From Protea cynaroides (Eukaryota > Streptophyta > Magnoliopsida > Proteales > Proteaceae), in NCBI GenBank assembly GCA_028583415.1, contig CM053266.1:4845217-4909216 (forward strand): a stretch of 64,000 bases of DNA, read 5' to 3'. Shown piece by piece: positions 1 through 11,500 of this stretch. Each line of letters begins with the position of its first letter. Position 1 is the first letter of the stretch. A program made the position numbers and the translations under genes. The notes under the pieces were generated by a model, which saw only the letters and a list, made by a program, of their open reading frames with translations, was not told where the DNA came from and searched no databases.

Positions 1-900
1 CTAGGTGCGACCACAGCTTCCCTAGACTTCCCTAAAGCTGGGGGTCGATCCTGTAGTCTGGTAGGGTCGATTCCCAATCAACCCTACGTGCGACCGCCCA
101 TGGTTTGAGTTGACCTTTTCATCCTACAGTCCATTCTTTCATGTTTGAGTCCTTTGGCTTACTTTTATAGTCCATTCTATGATTGTTCTATGGCTCAAAA
201 CTCCATGTTACTCACTTTTCATAGTTTTCCATGATTTCCATTGGAATTCATCCATGGATGGATAGTATTAGGGTTTCTCCTAACATAACTTCATCATAAT
301 CTATTCTAAGCTTTCAATTCAGATAGGGATTGAGGTTCATACCTTCTCTAGTCTGAGTTTCAAAGATTTCTCTGAGCTTCTTCTTCTTCCTTAGCCTTTT
401 CTTCAAGTTTTCCTTCTCTTCTTCTATTCCTTCTCTTCTTCTCTTTCTCTTCTCTTTCTCTTACTTTCAATTAGGGTTCTAAAAGAAGTGAAAGAGGCTT
501 AGGGATGTCCTATTTATAGAGGAAAACCTCCCAAAATAAGTCCCATTGAGTTTAGGAAAGGTCCCAATTGAAATTAGGAAAGCTTCCTAATTTTTGGTTC
601 GTGCTGTTTTTGCTGTTTTCCTAAGGTCGATGCTAGGGGGTCGATGAGGGGGTCGGACTATCCGAGACCCCTGCGACCCCATGACCAAAAAGTCATGGGT
701 TGGACTTCTTTTGAGGTGTGGTCGACCCTGCCTGTTTGGGTATGTGACCCTACCCTCATTTTGACTGTTTTTGAGTTAAATTTTATATCGGGCCTTGGGT
801 TTCTTCACGCACTTGGTCCACTTGGCTCGACCATAATATGTATACTGGTCACGACACGAAATGTAAGGTTAGACTGGGTTCATGGCGTGTGGGTCTTACA
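1..900 (-). repeat. Chromovirus LTR, 5' portion, reverse (element K)
   Basis: The reverse complement begins TGTAAGACCCACACG at base 900 and follows the LTR start seen at 6035: the GGTCGAGCCAAGTGGACC block, then a TATA box, then a purine-rich leader. Only the first 900 bases of the LTR are in the window; the rest lies to the left. Its 5' edge abuts base 901, which is the middle of the LTR of element A, so K appears to have inserted into that LTR in reverse orientation. Whether K is a solo LTR or a full element cannot be seen. It carries TAGGGTCG-type words. Confidence 0.8.
511..518 (-). promoter_or_regulatory. TATA box of the K LTR
   Basis: TATAAATA on the minus strand, about 385 nt from the LTR start. 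It sits in the same context as in the other LTRs, followed by AGGACATCCC, pyrimidine-rich sequence and a purine-rich transcript leader. Confidence 0.55.
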
Positions 901-1355
901 CATGATGTGTGCTCACCCTTTTGACGTCGAATTTTTTTAGTTGATGATACAGGTACCACAGTAGAAGATTATATAAATGCTCCGATGTATGGACATGCGG
1001 CGGCGATGGACGCTGAAGTTATGATGGAGTCTCATGATTCGTCATGCGAGTGCAACTCTTGTATTTTTTATTAGATTTGGTTTAAATTATACAGACAATG
1101 TAATTTATTTAATTATTTTAATTTATGTCTTAGTCCTTGTGGAGATAATTGGATAATTTATTTACTCTATCACAGTTAGACTCTCAGTTCATTTAATATA
1201 TAAGACTTTCGCTATTGTTTATTTACTCTGATTATGGTTGTGGATTTGTATGGTTTAAGCAAACGGACATAGCCTATTTCGAGATCCTGATTGAACCATT
1301 GGTTTATTAGCGGCTCATTACACCATTCTGAATAATGCGTAATTGGGGTGTGACA
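901..1355 (+). repeat. 5' LTR remnant of element A (3' part only)
   Basis: Bases 901-1355 match the last part of the 3' LTR (about 7899-8353), including the CTCACCC block, the 43-codon frame and the GGGGTGTGACA end. The first 1.85 kb of this LTR is not present here because reverse element K abuts at base 900. Differences from the 3' LTR are few and are often C/T. Confidence 0.85.
943..1074 (+). CDS. LTR-embedded 43-codon conserved frame, copy A-5'
   Basis: The frame starts 2 nt after TTTTTTTAG, reads DDTGTTVEDYINAP..., ends HDSSCECNSCIFY and then stops with TAG. No start codon is assigned: the conserved frame begins after an acceptor-like AG, so it may be a 3' exon. The same gapless 43-codon frame is in the LTRs of A (3'), C, D and G, while B and E carry altered copies. 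Product unknown; the only visible motif is CxCxxC near the C-terminus. Coding status is inferred from conservation between copies. Confidence 0.45.
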   Translation, partial: DDTGTTVEDYINAPMYGHAAAMDAEVMMESHDSSCECNSCIFY

Positions 1356-1358
1356 ATT

Positions 1359-1370
1359 TGGTATCAGAGC
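1359..1370 (+). other. Primer binding site, initiator Met-tRNA type (A)
   Basis: TGGTATCAGAGC lies 3 nt after the LTR end TGTGACA at 1355. It is complementary to the 3' end of plant initiator tRNA-Met, the usual primer of chromoviruses. Confidence 0.9.
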
Positions 1371-1398
1371 TAGCATAGCTGCAGCAAATACAACAGTA

Positions 1399-2480
1399 AT
1401 GAACTTGGCACAACAGCTGCAGCAAATACAGCAGGTGCAAGCCAATATGCAATCTGTTATAGGAATGGCTTTTCCAGTTGCACATACGACACCTATGCTA
1501 GTAGGACAATCTAGCACAGTACCAGGGGTAAGCAACACAATACCCCATGTACCTCAAACACCACTTATGCCGGCTCAAGTACAGAATCCTGGGGTAGCTC
1601 AAGGCAGTTACCAGTACCAACCACCTATTTATGGGGCTTATGCTCCGTATCAGCTGGACCACTCCTGACTGATCGAGCATTTTTTGAAGATGAAGCCCAA
1701 AGAATATAATGGTAAGCCAGCAGATCCTTTGTGGCCAGCACACTGGGTTGATGAAATGGAAAGAAATTTTATGATGATGACAGTGAATGAGGAGGAGAAA
1801 GTGTTGCCTACAACCTTCATGCTAAAAGACGAAGCACACCACTGGTGTAAGTCCACACAGACTTATCTATTAACAAAGCACGCCCAATTGACCTGGGCTA
1901 TACATAAAGAAGCATTCTTTGAGAAGTACTTCCCCAGAAGTTTCAAAGATTCTATAGAGAAAGAGTTCCTGAGTCTATATCAGGGTTAGATGACTATGGA
2001 TGCATACCAACAGCGTTATGAGGAGCTGTTTTTCTTTGCACCCGCTAGCATGCAAGAGGAAAATACATAGACCCGAAGTTTCGTCATGGGACTTGGGGGA
2101 AGCATTCGTGAGCATGTTCTAGGACTGGAGAAGAAAGTCTACAATGAAGCAGTACAAATTGCTCGAGTAATAGAGTCGAGCCAGAAGGAGAGCTACTTTG
2201 CTCAAAATAGTGGTATAAAAAGGCCAAACGAAAATTCATACGACGGAGGGAATACAAGGACATTTAAACCCTTCCGTACACAAGGCTTCAATGCTGCAGC
2301 CAAGACTACTCCAGCATCTCAACCGTAACAAAAGCAAACCATCGAAGGAGTAAAATGCTATAACTGCAACCAAGTAGGACATTACTCAAGGGAGTGTCCT
2401 AAACCCAGAAAGCAGCTACAGCAAGGTAAGGTTTATGCTGTTACATCTGAGGATGCTATCGCATCGCCTGTTGTGTCATA
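1399..2480 (+). pseudogene. gag: gag of element A (5' truncated, broken)
   Basis: Structural protein that would package element RNA. The reading begins at MNLAQQLQQIQQ, which corresponds to an internal gag position in D and E, so the N-terminus is lost. The core retrotransposon-gag domain follows (PAHWVDEMERNF, HHWCKSTQTYLL, FFEKYFPRSFKDS). A CCHC zinc knuckle is at 2355-2397 (C-Y-N-C..G-H-Y..E-C). Stops interrupt it near 1666 (CGA to TGA), 1987 (CAG to TAG), 2068 and 2326 (CAA to TAA). Compared with the D gag, about 70 codons are missing at the start. Confidence 0.85.
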
Positions 2481-2539
2481 GGTATGACCTGAACCTTTCA
2501 TTTATGTTACATAGTGTGATCATGTAGACTAAAACTAAA

Positions 2540-5500
2540 ACAAATCACATGTATTGTACCTATTAATGGCATACCCGCTAGAGTACTCTTTGATTCTAGA
2601 GCTACTCATTCTTTTATATCTGTGTCATTTGGAAAGAAGCTAAATCTACCCCTCAAATCGTTAAACTACAAACTGCTTGTACGATCGCCGATGGGATTAG
2701 AAGTAGAATTAGAAAAAGGATATGGACCATGTCCATTTCTTATTGACGAGAAGACTTTGGATGCAACCTTGATTCAATTTGAGATCGCAGACTTTGACGT
2801 CATATTGGGAATGGACTGGTTAGCTCGGCATTCTACAAACCTATTATGTGTAGAAAAGAAACTGACATTTAAAGACAAGGAAGGAGCAGAGTTTAGTTTT
2901 GTGGGAACCAAACTTCCCCGTAAATGGAAACTCATCCTCTCTGCATTAAAGGCTAGAAAATGCCTAGAGAAAGGAGGAGTTGGGTATCTAGTATCAGTGG
3001 TCGACTTAACCAAAGAAGCACCACAAATAGAAAATATTGATGTTATGCGTAACTTTCCAGATGTATTTCCTGAAGAACTACCAGGACTACCACCCGACCG
3101 AGCGACAAAGTTTGTTATAGATCTAATACCCGGAGCCGCACCAGTATCTAAAGCACCTTATAGAATGACTCCTACTGAATTGAAGGAATTAAAAGTATAG
3201 TTATAGGAATTACTGGACAAGGGTTATATCAGACCTAGCATATCACCATGGGGAGCACCAGTATTGTTTGTAAAGAAGAAGGACGGAAGCGTTCGACTGT
3301 GTATAGACTATCGAGAATTGAATAAGCTTACAATCAAGAATCGATACCCGTTGCCTCGGATCGATGACTTGTTCGATCAGTTGCAAGGTGCCTAGGTGTT
3401 CTCCAAGATTGATCTTCAGTCAGGATACCATCAGTTGAAGATTAAGGAAGGAGATATTCCAAAGACAGCATTCAGAACAAGATATGGACATTATAAATTC
3501 TTAGTCATGTCTTTTGGATTGACTAATGCACCCGCAAATTTTATGAAACTCATGAATCGGGTATTCCATGATATGTCGGATACGTTGATCATTGTGTTTA
3601 TTGATGATATATCGGTCTACTCCAAGGACAAGGAAACTCATGTCATGAATCTAAGAGCCGCTCTGCAGTGACTAAGGAAAGAGAAGCTTTACACCAAATT
3701 TACAAAGTGTGAGTTTTGGCTAAATGAGGTCGCTTTCTTAGGCCATGTTGTATCCGCTGAAGGAATTAAAGTGGATCCTAGCAAGATTCAAGCCATTGTG
3801 ATGTGGGAAGCATTGAAGAGCATTACAGAAATTAGAAGTTTCCTAGGTCTAGCTGGGTATTATCGATGATTCGTGGAAGACTATTCTAGAATTGTTGTAC
3901 CTCTCACCAGTTTGACCAAGAAAGGAGAAAAGTTTATTTGGACTGAGAAATGTGAGAAGAGTTTCCAAACATTGAATGCTAGATTGATATCTACTCCGAT
4001 CTTGACTATTCCTATTCCAAGATAGCCATTACCTTGTACACTGATGCGTCTGGATTGGGTTTAGGATGTGTAATTATGCAAGTAGAACAAGTAATTACAT
4101 ATGCCTCAAGACAACTGAAGACACATGAGAAGAACTATCCCACTCATGACTTGGAACTAGCAGCAGTAGTACATGCTGTCAAGATATGGAGACATTATTT
4201 GTATGGAGAGAAATTTCAGATTAAATCAGATCATAAGAGTCTTACTTATCTATTTAATTAGAAGGAGTTGAACATGAGACAAAGAATATGGCTGGAATTA
4301 TTGAAGGATTATGATTGTGATATCCAGTATCATCCAGGAAAGGCTAATGTAGTTGCTGATGCACTAAGCCGAAAAGCAATGATAAAATCTCAAGGAGAGG
4401 TTAACACGACTGCAGCAATGTGTACTACAAGAAAAGTGTTCAATTATGGTAATGAGCAGTTCAAGATAGATGCACCAGGTGAATCAAGCAACCAAGGGTT
4501 TATTCATCAGTTTTCAAATATGTTTTCAACATTGAAGATTGTACCTGATATAATTGATGAAGTGAAAGCCGCTCTTAAATCAGACCCTTATCTGAGGACC
4601 GTACAGGAAGACATCGAAAAAGGTAGGACTATTTCTGAGTTCACCGTGGATGATGAAAAGGTACTGAAGTACAAAGGAAGAGTATGTGTTCTTGAAAAAG
4701 AAAATTTAAACATTAGACACTGACTAATGAAGGAAGCTCACATCACCGCCTATTCGGTACATCCTAGAAGTACATAGATGTATCATTATTTGAAGAAATT
4801 ATATTGGTGGAGAGGAATGGAAGCAGATGCAGCTAAATTTGTGTCTCAATGCCTAAATTGTCAGAGGGTGAAGGCTAAATGGCAAAAACCTGCAGGACTG
4901 TTGCAGTTGCTGCCAGAACCAGCATAGAAATGGGACTGCATCACTATGGACTTCGTCACCGGGTTAGCATTGACTCCTCAAGTAGTTGACGCGGTCTAGG
5001 TGATTGTAGATCGTCTGACTAAGACAGCTCGCTTTATAGCTATACGATTATAGTATACCTTGGAGAGGTTAGCCAAGCTATATGTGGATACCATTGTCAG
5101 ATTACATGGTGTACCAGAAAGCATTGTATCTGATAGAAACCCACGCTTTACTTCAAAGTTTTGGAAAGGATTGCAAAAGGCTATGGGTATAACGTTAAAG
5201 TTCAGTACTGCATTCCATCCTCAGACAGACGGACAGTCGAAGCGTACCATTCAGATTTAAAAGACATGCTTCGAGCCTATGTTATTGATTTCAAGGGATC
5301 ATGGGATGAGAAACTACCATTGGTCGAGTTTGCCTATAACAACAGCTATCAGGTTACTATACATATGTCACCCTACGAAGCACTATATGGAAGGAAGTGC
5401 CGAACTCCTTTGTTTTGGAATGAAGTTGGAGAACGTAGCATCGTTGGGCAAGAGTTTGTTGAAGAGACTTGTCAAGTAGTCGACATTATCAAAGAAAGAG

Positions 5501-6012
5501 TTAGAACGGCTCAGAATTGTCAGAAACAATATGTAGATACTCGATGCCGAGACCTTGAATTTTCCATAGTTGATAAGGTATTCTTGAAAGTATCACCTAT
5601 GCGAGGTTTAAAATGATTCGGACAGAAAGGGAAACTAAGTCCGAGATATGTCGAGCCATATGAGATTTTAACCAAACGTGGAAAGGTGGCTTATCAGTTA
5701 ACACTACCACCATCCATGTCAAATGTACATGATGTATTTCCTATCTCATTATTAAAGAAGTACGTCATAGATCCAACGCACATTTTGACAGTAGACCTAC
5801 CAGATTTAATCGATGATTTAACATTTGAAGTAGCACCAACTGAGATCACAAGTTGAAAGGTTCAACGACTATGTAACCGTGACATATACTATGTTAAGGT
5901 CACCTGGAGGAGCCGAGACATAGAAGAGGTCACATGGGAAGAAGAGAATGCTATGCGAAAGCGATATCCTCCCCTTTTCGACTCGAAAGGTATGTATAAA
6001 TTTCGAGGATGA
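2540..6012 (+). pseudogene. pol: pol of element A: PR-RT-RNaseH-IN-chromodomain (broken)
   Basis: Protease site at 2592 reads D-S-R-A instead of D-S-G-A (Gly to Arg). RT is visible from about 3080, with FSKIDLQSGYHQ and the catalytic FIDD near 3600. RNase H starts YTDASGLGLG near 4036. Integrase shows the HHCC-type N-terminus near 4740-4870, the D-D-E core (TMDFVTG, SDRNPRF, then GQSKRT where Glu is replaced) and a GPY-like end. The chromodomain is at about 5856-6000 (IYYVKVTWRSRDIEEVTWEEE). Stops include 3198, 3204, 3393, 3868, 3670, 4258, 4721 and 5056. Two TAGs are at VQLQE (3198-3206). Translation ends at 6012. Inactive as read. Confidence 0.9.
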
Positions 6013-6021
6013 AATTTTAAT

Positions 6022-6034
6022 AAGAGGGGGGAGT
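6022..6034 (+). other. Polypurine tract of A
   Basis: A run of A and G with seven consecutive G directly before the 3' LTR start TGTAAG at 6035. It would prime plus-strand DNA synthesis. Confidence 0.75.
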
Positions 6035-6386
6035 TGTAAGACCCGTATCGAACTAACCGGTCTTACCACCTTGTACTAGGTCTACCTATCATGGTCGAGT
6101 CAAGTGGACCAAGTGCGTGAAGAAATCACAAGACTAGGTATGAGTCTAACCCAAAAACAGTAAATGTGAGGGTAGGGTCGCATGCCTAAACAGGTAGGGT
6201 CGACCCCACCTCAAAAGAAGTCTAACCCATGACTTTTAGTCGTAGGGTCGGATGACTAAAAAGGTGTAGGGTCGACGGATCCTGTGACCCTACGATGACA
6301 GACAGAAACCAAAAATTAAGAAAATTTCCTAATTCTAAGGGGATCTTTTCTAAACTCATTGGGACATATTATGGAGGGTTTTTCTC

Positions 6387-6394
6387 TATAAATA
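6387..6394 (+). promoter_or_regulatory. TATA box of the A 3' LTR
   Basis: TATAAATA at LTR position 353, followed by AGGATGTCCC and a pyrimidine-rich probable start region. The position is conserved across the chromovirus LTRs in this window. Confidence 0.6.
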
Positions 6395-7390
6395 GGATGT
6401 CCCTTAGCCTCTTTCACTCCTTTACAACCCTAATTGAGAGTGAGAGAAAGAGAAAGAGAAGGAAGAGAAGAAGATAATGAACTTGAAGAAAAGACTAAGG
6501 AAGAGGAGGAAGTTCAGAGAAACCTCTGAATAAAGGTATGAACCTAATTCCTTACCTGAATAAGAGATCATAGAATAGTTATGAAGAACATAGGGTTTGG
6601 AGAAACCCAAATCATCCATCCATGGACAAATTTCAAGATATTCCATGGAGGAAATCGTTATGGACAATGAATAGTGTATAACTTGTAGTTTTGAGTCATA
6701 GAACAATCATAGAATGGACCATGAAAGTAAGCCAAAGGATCCAAACATGAAGGAATGGACTTTAGAATGAAGGGTCGACTCAGAATATGTGTTGTCGCAC
6801 GTAGGGTCGAATGATATCTGACACTACAAGACCACAGGATCGACCACATGCCCTTAGGAAGTTCCAGGGAGGGTGTGGTCGCACGTAGGGTCGAATGGTA
6901 TCCGACCCCACGTCCGACCCTACACCCTAGGGTCGCAGAAAACTGCAACCCTAGGTGTTACCCTACCTGCGACCCTACGATTTCAATTAGTCTAAATTTA
7001 TTGGAATTAATTCTAATTAAAATCTATCGACTTGTTAGGCCTATCTAGTAATTTAAAAGTGATTCATAAAACTTAAACGAGGATCTACACTCAATCAAAG
7101 GTGAGGGAACAAGACCAAAACTAATTGGCTAATAATAAATTGTTTTAGTACATTGAGTCCAATACCATGTATGATTCTATGATTGTATGATTGTAATGTG
7201 CATATCCCATGTCATCTACTATTCCTATTATTACTATTCATGCATATTTAATTTAGTTTATTTATAACATGATGATGATTATGATGCTAGGAATAGGCAT
7301 GTAAATTTATGTGTATGGCTAGTGTGCTTGATGCGAGTGGAACATCAGGGGGAGGACGTGACACTGTGGTTCATCCTGGTCACCAGACTC

Positions 7391-7711
7391 TAGCTCTATC
7401 TCTACCTCAAGTCTTGTCCACTAACATCGTCGTATCGCCATTACCTTAGCAGAACTATTACATCGTAGGGCACAGGGGAGGTGGTCTCGGACCGTGTAGT
7501 CTCTGACTCTGTCGGGGGGCCTTAGCTCTATCTCTATGGACGTATTGAGGGATGCTGGGATGAGGCCTTGGATACACTGTTTGACATTAAGATTGGTTAG
7601 TTGCGAGCCCAATTTGTAAGCCCTCGCCAACAGGAGCTTACGTATTGGTATGGGTAGAGCATCAGGGAAAGTGTGATGCGGTGTGGTCCTAAGCACTTTA
7701 GCTCTATCTCT
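7391..7711 (+). repeat. Three-fold TAGCTCTATCTCTA words inside the A LTR
   Basis: The 14-mer occurs at 7391, about 7522 and about 7698, spaced about 130 and 175 nt. The same set at the same relative places recurs in the LTRs of B, C, D, E and G. Function unknown. Confidence 0.6.
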
Positions 7712-7941
7712 ATTCCATGGTGGGGTGGATGTGGACGACAATGGCATTTGATCCATTGGGTGGGCTTACACACCTTGTGTATAGAGGTTAGGCGGCCACC
7801 GAACCTTTCTATAGCACATTGTAAACTTATGAATCAGACCAAATATATGAATTGAATGCATGCATATGTTTGTTGCATTGTTTTGTTTGCTCACTGAGCC
7901 GTGATGTGTGCTCACCCTTTCGACGTCAAATATTTTTAATT

Positions 7942-8073
7942 GATGATGCAAGTACCACAATAGAAGATTATATAAATGCTCCGATGTATGGATATGCGGC
8001 GGTGATGGACATTGAAGTTATGATGGAGTTGCATGATTCGTCATGCGAGTGCAACTCCTGTGTTTTCGATTAG
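7942..8073 (+). CDS. LTR-embedded 43-codon conserved frame, copy A-3'
   Basis: Reads DDASTTIEDYINAP..., ending HDSSCECNSCVFD then TAG. The acceptor-like AG before it is mutated to AA (TTTTTAAT) in this copy only. It differs from the 5' LTR copy mainly by C/T changes. An open frame also extends upstream of DDAS here, but that part is not frame-conserved in other LTRs. Product unknown. Confidence 0.45.
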   Translation, partial: DDASTTIEDYINAPMYGYAAVMDIEVMMELHDSSCECNSCVFD

Positions 8074-8353
8074 ATTTGGTTTAAATTATACAGACAATGT
8101 AATTGATTTAATTATTTTAATTTATGTCTTAGTCCTTGTGGAGATAATTGGATAATTTATTTACTCTATCACAGTTAGACTCTCAGTTCATTTAATATAT
8201 AAGACTTCCGCTATTGTTTATTTACTCTGATTATGGTTGTGGATGTGTTTGGTTTAAGCAAACGGACACAGCCTATTCGAGATCCTGGTTGAACCGTTGG
8301 TTTATTAGCGGTTCATCACACCATTCCGAATAGTACAGAATTGGGGTGTGACA

Positions 8354-8530
8354 TCGACAATCCAACCTCAGTAGAAGTAGGGTAATGCTGGAGTCAAGTG
8401 CTTTAATTGCGATCAAATAGGACATTATTCAAGAGATTGTCTTAAGCCAAAGAAGCTGCTACATCAAGGAAAAGTTTATGCAATTACTTCTGAGGATGCT
8501 GCCAGATCACCTAATGTGGTCACAGGTATG
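8354..8530 (+). pseudogene. gag: gag C-terminus of B (zinc knuckle)
   Basis: CCHC knuckle C-F-N-C-D-Q-I-G-H-Y-S-R-D-C at about 8399-8441, followed by the KKLLHQGKVYAITSEDAA tail seen in A and D. The N-terminal part is cut off by the insertion of A. Confidence 0.75.
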
Positions 8531-8589
8531 ATTCAACCTTTTCGCTTTGTACTACCTTGTGTGAGCATGTAGACTAAATTAAACCAAAT

Positions 8590-11500
8590 CACAGGTATCG
8601 TACCTGTTAATGGCATACACGCCAGAGTACTCTTTGACTCTGGGGCTACTCATTCTTTTATATCTGTGTCGTTTGGAAAGAAGTCAAGTATACCCCTCAG
8701 ATATTTAGACTACAAACTGCTTATATGATCACCTATAGGATTAGAAGTAGAATTAGACCAAGGTTATGGACTGTGTCCAGTTATTATGGGTGACAAGACT
8801 ATGGATGCAACCTTAGTCTAACTTGAGATAGTAGACTTCGATGTTATCTTAGGAATGGATTGGTTAGCCTGGCACTCTGCAAACCTATTATGCACGAAAA
8901 AGAAATTGACATTCAAAGACAAGGAAGGCATAGAGTTTAGTTTTACGGGAACCAAACTTCCCCGTAAATGAAAACTCATTCTTTTGGCATTAAAGGCTAA
9001 GAGATGCCTTAAGAAAGGAGGAATTGGGTATCTAGTGTCTGTGGTCGACCTAACCAAGGAAGCACCACGAATGGAAGATATTGAAGTTGTGTGTGAATCT
9101 GGATGTATTTCCTAAGGAATTACCAGGATTGCTACTTGACCAAGCGACATAGTTCATAATAGACCTTATCCCCAGAGCCGCACTAGTATCTAAGGCACCT
9201 TATCGGATGGCTCCTATTGAACTGAATGAACTGAAGGTACAATTACAAGAACTACTGGACAAGGGTTATATTTGACCTAGTATATCACCATGGGGAGCGT
9301 CAGTATTGTTCATAAAAAAGGACGGTAGCATTCGACTTTGTATAGATTATCAAGAATTGAACAAGCTCACGATCAAGAACAAGTATCCGTTGCCTCGGAT
9401 CGATGACTTATTCAACCAGTTGCAAGGTGCCAAAGTGTTCTCTAAAATTGATCTTCGGTCGGGATACCATCAATTGAAGATTAAGGAAGGTGATATTCCA
9501 AAGACAGCCTTCAGAACCAGATATGGACATTATAAATTTTTAGTTATGTCTTTTGGATTAACTAATGCACCCACAACTTTTATGGAACATATGAATAAGG
9601 TATTCCATGATATGTTGGATGCGTCAGTCATCGTATTCATTGACGACATACTAGTCTACTCCAAGGATAAAGAAACTTATATCACAAATTTAAGAGCTGC
9701 TCTACAGCCTTTAAGAAAAGAGAAGCTTTACGCTAAATTTACAAAGTGTAAATTTTGGCTAAATGTAGTCACTTTCTTAGGGTATGTTGTATGAGCTAAT
9801 GGAATTAAAGTGGATCCTAGCAAGATTGAAGCTATTGTGAAATGGGAAGCACCTAAGAACGTTGTAGAAATTAGAAGTTTCTTAGGTTTAGCTGGTTATT
9901 ATCGATGATTCATGAAACATTACTCAAGAATCGTAGTACTACTCACCAGTCTGACTAAGAAAGGAGGAAAGTTTGTTTGGACAGACAAGTGTGACGAGTG
10001 TTTCCAAACATTGAAGGCAAGATTAATATCAGCTCACATCTTGACTATTATGATCCCAGGACAACCATTTACCTTGTACACTGATGCGTCTGGATTAGGT
10101 TTGGGATGCGTTCTCATGCAAGGAAGCAAGTGATCGCATATGCGTCTAGACAATTAAAGACTCATGAAAAGAACTACCCCACTCATGACTTGGAACTAGC
10201 AGAAGTAGTATATGCTGTCAAGATATGGAAACATTATTTGTATGGAGAGAAATTTTAGATTAAATCAGTTTATAAGAGTCTTACTCAACTTTTCAATCAG
10301 AAGGAGTTGAACATGTGACAGAGGAGATGGTTGGAATTGCTGAAAGATTATGATTATGATATGCAGTATCATCCAGGGAAGGCTAATGTAGTTGCCGATG
10401 CACTAAGTAGAAAAATAATGACAAGACCTCAGGAAGAAGCTAATACCAATGTTGTAATGTGTGATGCCAAAAAAGTATTCAATTGTGACAATGAGCAGTT
10501 CGTGATTGATACTTCAGATGGACCAACTAATCAGGGGTTTATTCATCGATTCTCAAATATGTTTGCTACATTGAAGATTGTACCTGATCTGATAGTTGAA
10601 GTAAAATTATCTATTCAGTTAGACCCCTATTTGAGAACAGTAAAAGAAGACCTTGAAAAAGGTAGGAGCAACCCTGACTTCACTTTGGATTCTGAGGAAG
10701 TATTAAGATACAAAGGGAGATGATGTGTTTCTGAGAATGAAGATTTGGATATTAGATACAGACTAATGAAGGAAGCCCACACCACTGCTTATTCGGTACA
10801 TCCTAGAAGTACAAAGATGTATCATGATCTGAAGAAACTATATTGGTGGAGGGAAATGAAAGCAGATGTAGCTAAGTTTGTGTCGCAATGCTTGAATTGT
10901 CAGTGGGTAAAGGCTGAAAGGCAAAGGCCTGCAGGCTTATTGCAACCACTACCAGAACCAGCATGGAAATGGGACTGTATCACTATGGACTTCGTCACCG
11001 GGTTACCTTTGACTTCCAGAGTAGTTGACACAGTCTGGGTGATAGTAGATTTGACTAAGACAACTCGTTTCATAGCTATACGACCTCAGTATATACTAGA
11101 GAGGTTAGTTACGCTGTATGTGGATAATATTGTCAGATTACATGGTGTACCTGAAAGCATTGTGTCCGACAGAGACCCATGCTTTACCTCAAAGTTTTGG
11201 GAAGGATTATAGAAGGCTATGGGTACAACATTAAAGTTTAGTACCGCATTCCATCCTTAGACAGACGGACAGTTGGAGCGCACCATTCAAATTTTAAAAG
11301 ACATGCTCCAAGCTTGTGTAATTGATTTTAAGGGATCATGGGATGAGAAGTTACCATTGGTCAAGTTCGCTTATAACAATAGCTATCAAGCTACAATACA
11401 GATGTCACCCTATGAAGCACTGTATGGTAGAAAGTGTCGAACTCCTTCGTTTTGGAATGAAGTTGGAGAGCGTAGTGTTGTTGGACCAGAGTTTGTAGAA

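Larger units (their letters stand above)
901..8353 (+). mobile_element. Ty3/gypsy chromovirus A (Tekay/Del-like), decayed
   Basis: Layout: 5' LTR remnant, Met-tRNA primer site, gag, PR, RT, RNase H, IN, chromodomain, purine tract, 3' LTR. The coding part has more than ten in-frame stops. The usual leader of about 2.4 kb between primer site and gag (present in D and E) is missing, so the primer site runs almost directly into mid-gag. The right flank is the gag of B, so A inserted into B. The lineage call rests on PBS type, LTR length, gag and RT style and the chromodomain; a phylogeny could still place it in a sister chromovirus clade. Confidence 0.88.
6035..8353 (+). repeat. 3' LTR of element A (2319 bp)
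   Basis: Starts TGTAAGACCCG after the purine tract and ends GGGGTGTGACA. It contains TAGGGTCG-type words on both strands (6180-6980), a TATA box at 6387, a purine-rich leader ending AAAG|GTATGAACC (donor-like at 6536), three copies of TAGCTCTATCTCTA (7391, about 7522, about 7698) and the 43-codon frame at 7942. The flank after 8353 is the gag of B. Confidence 0.9.
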
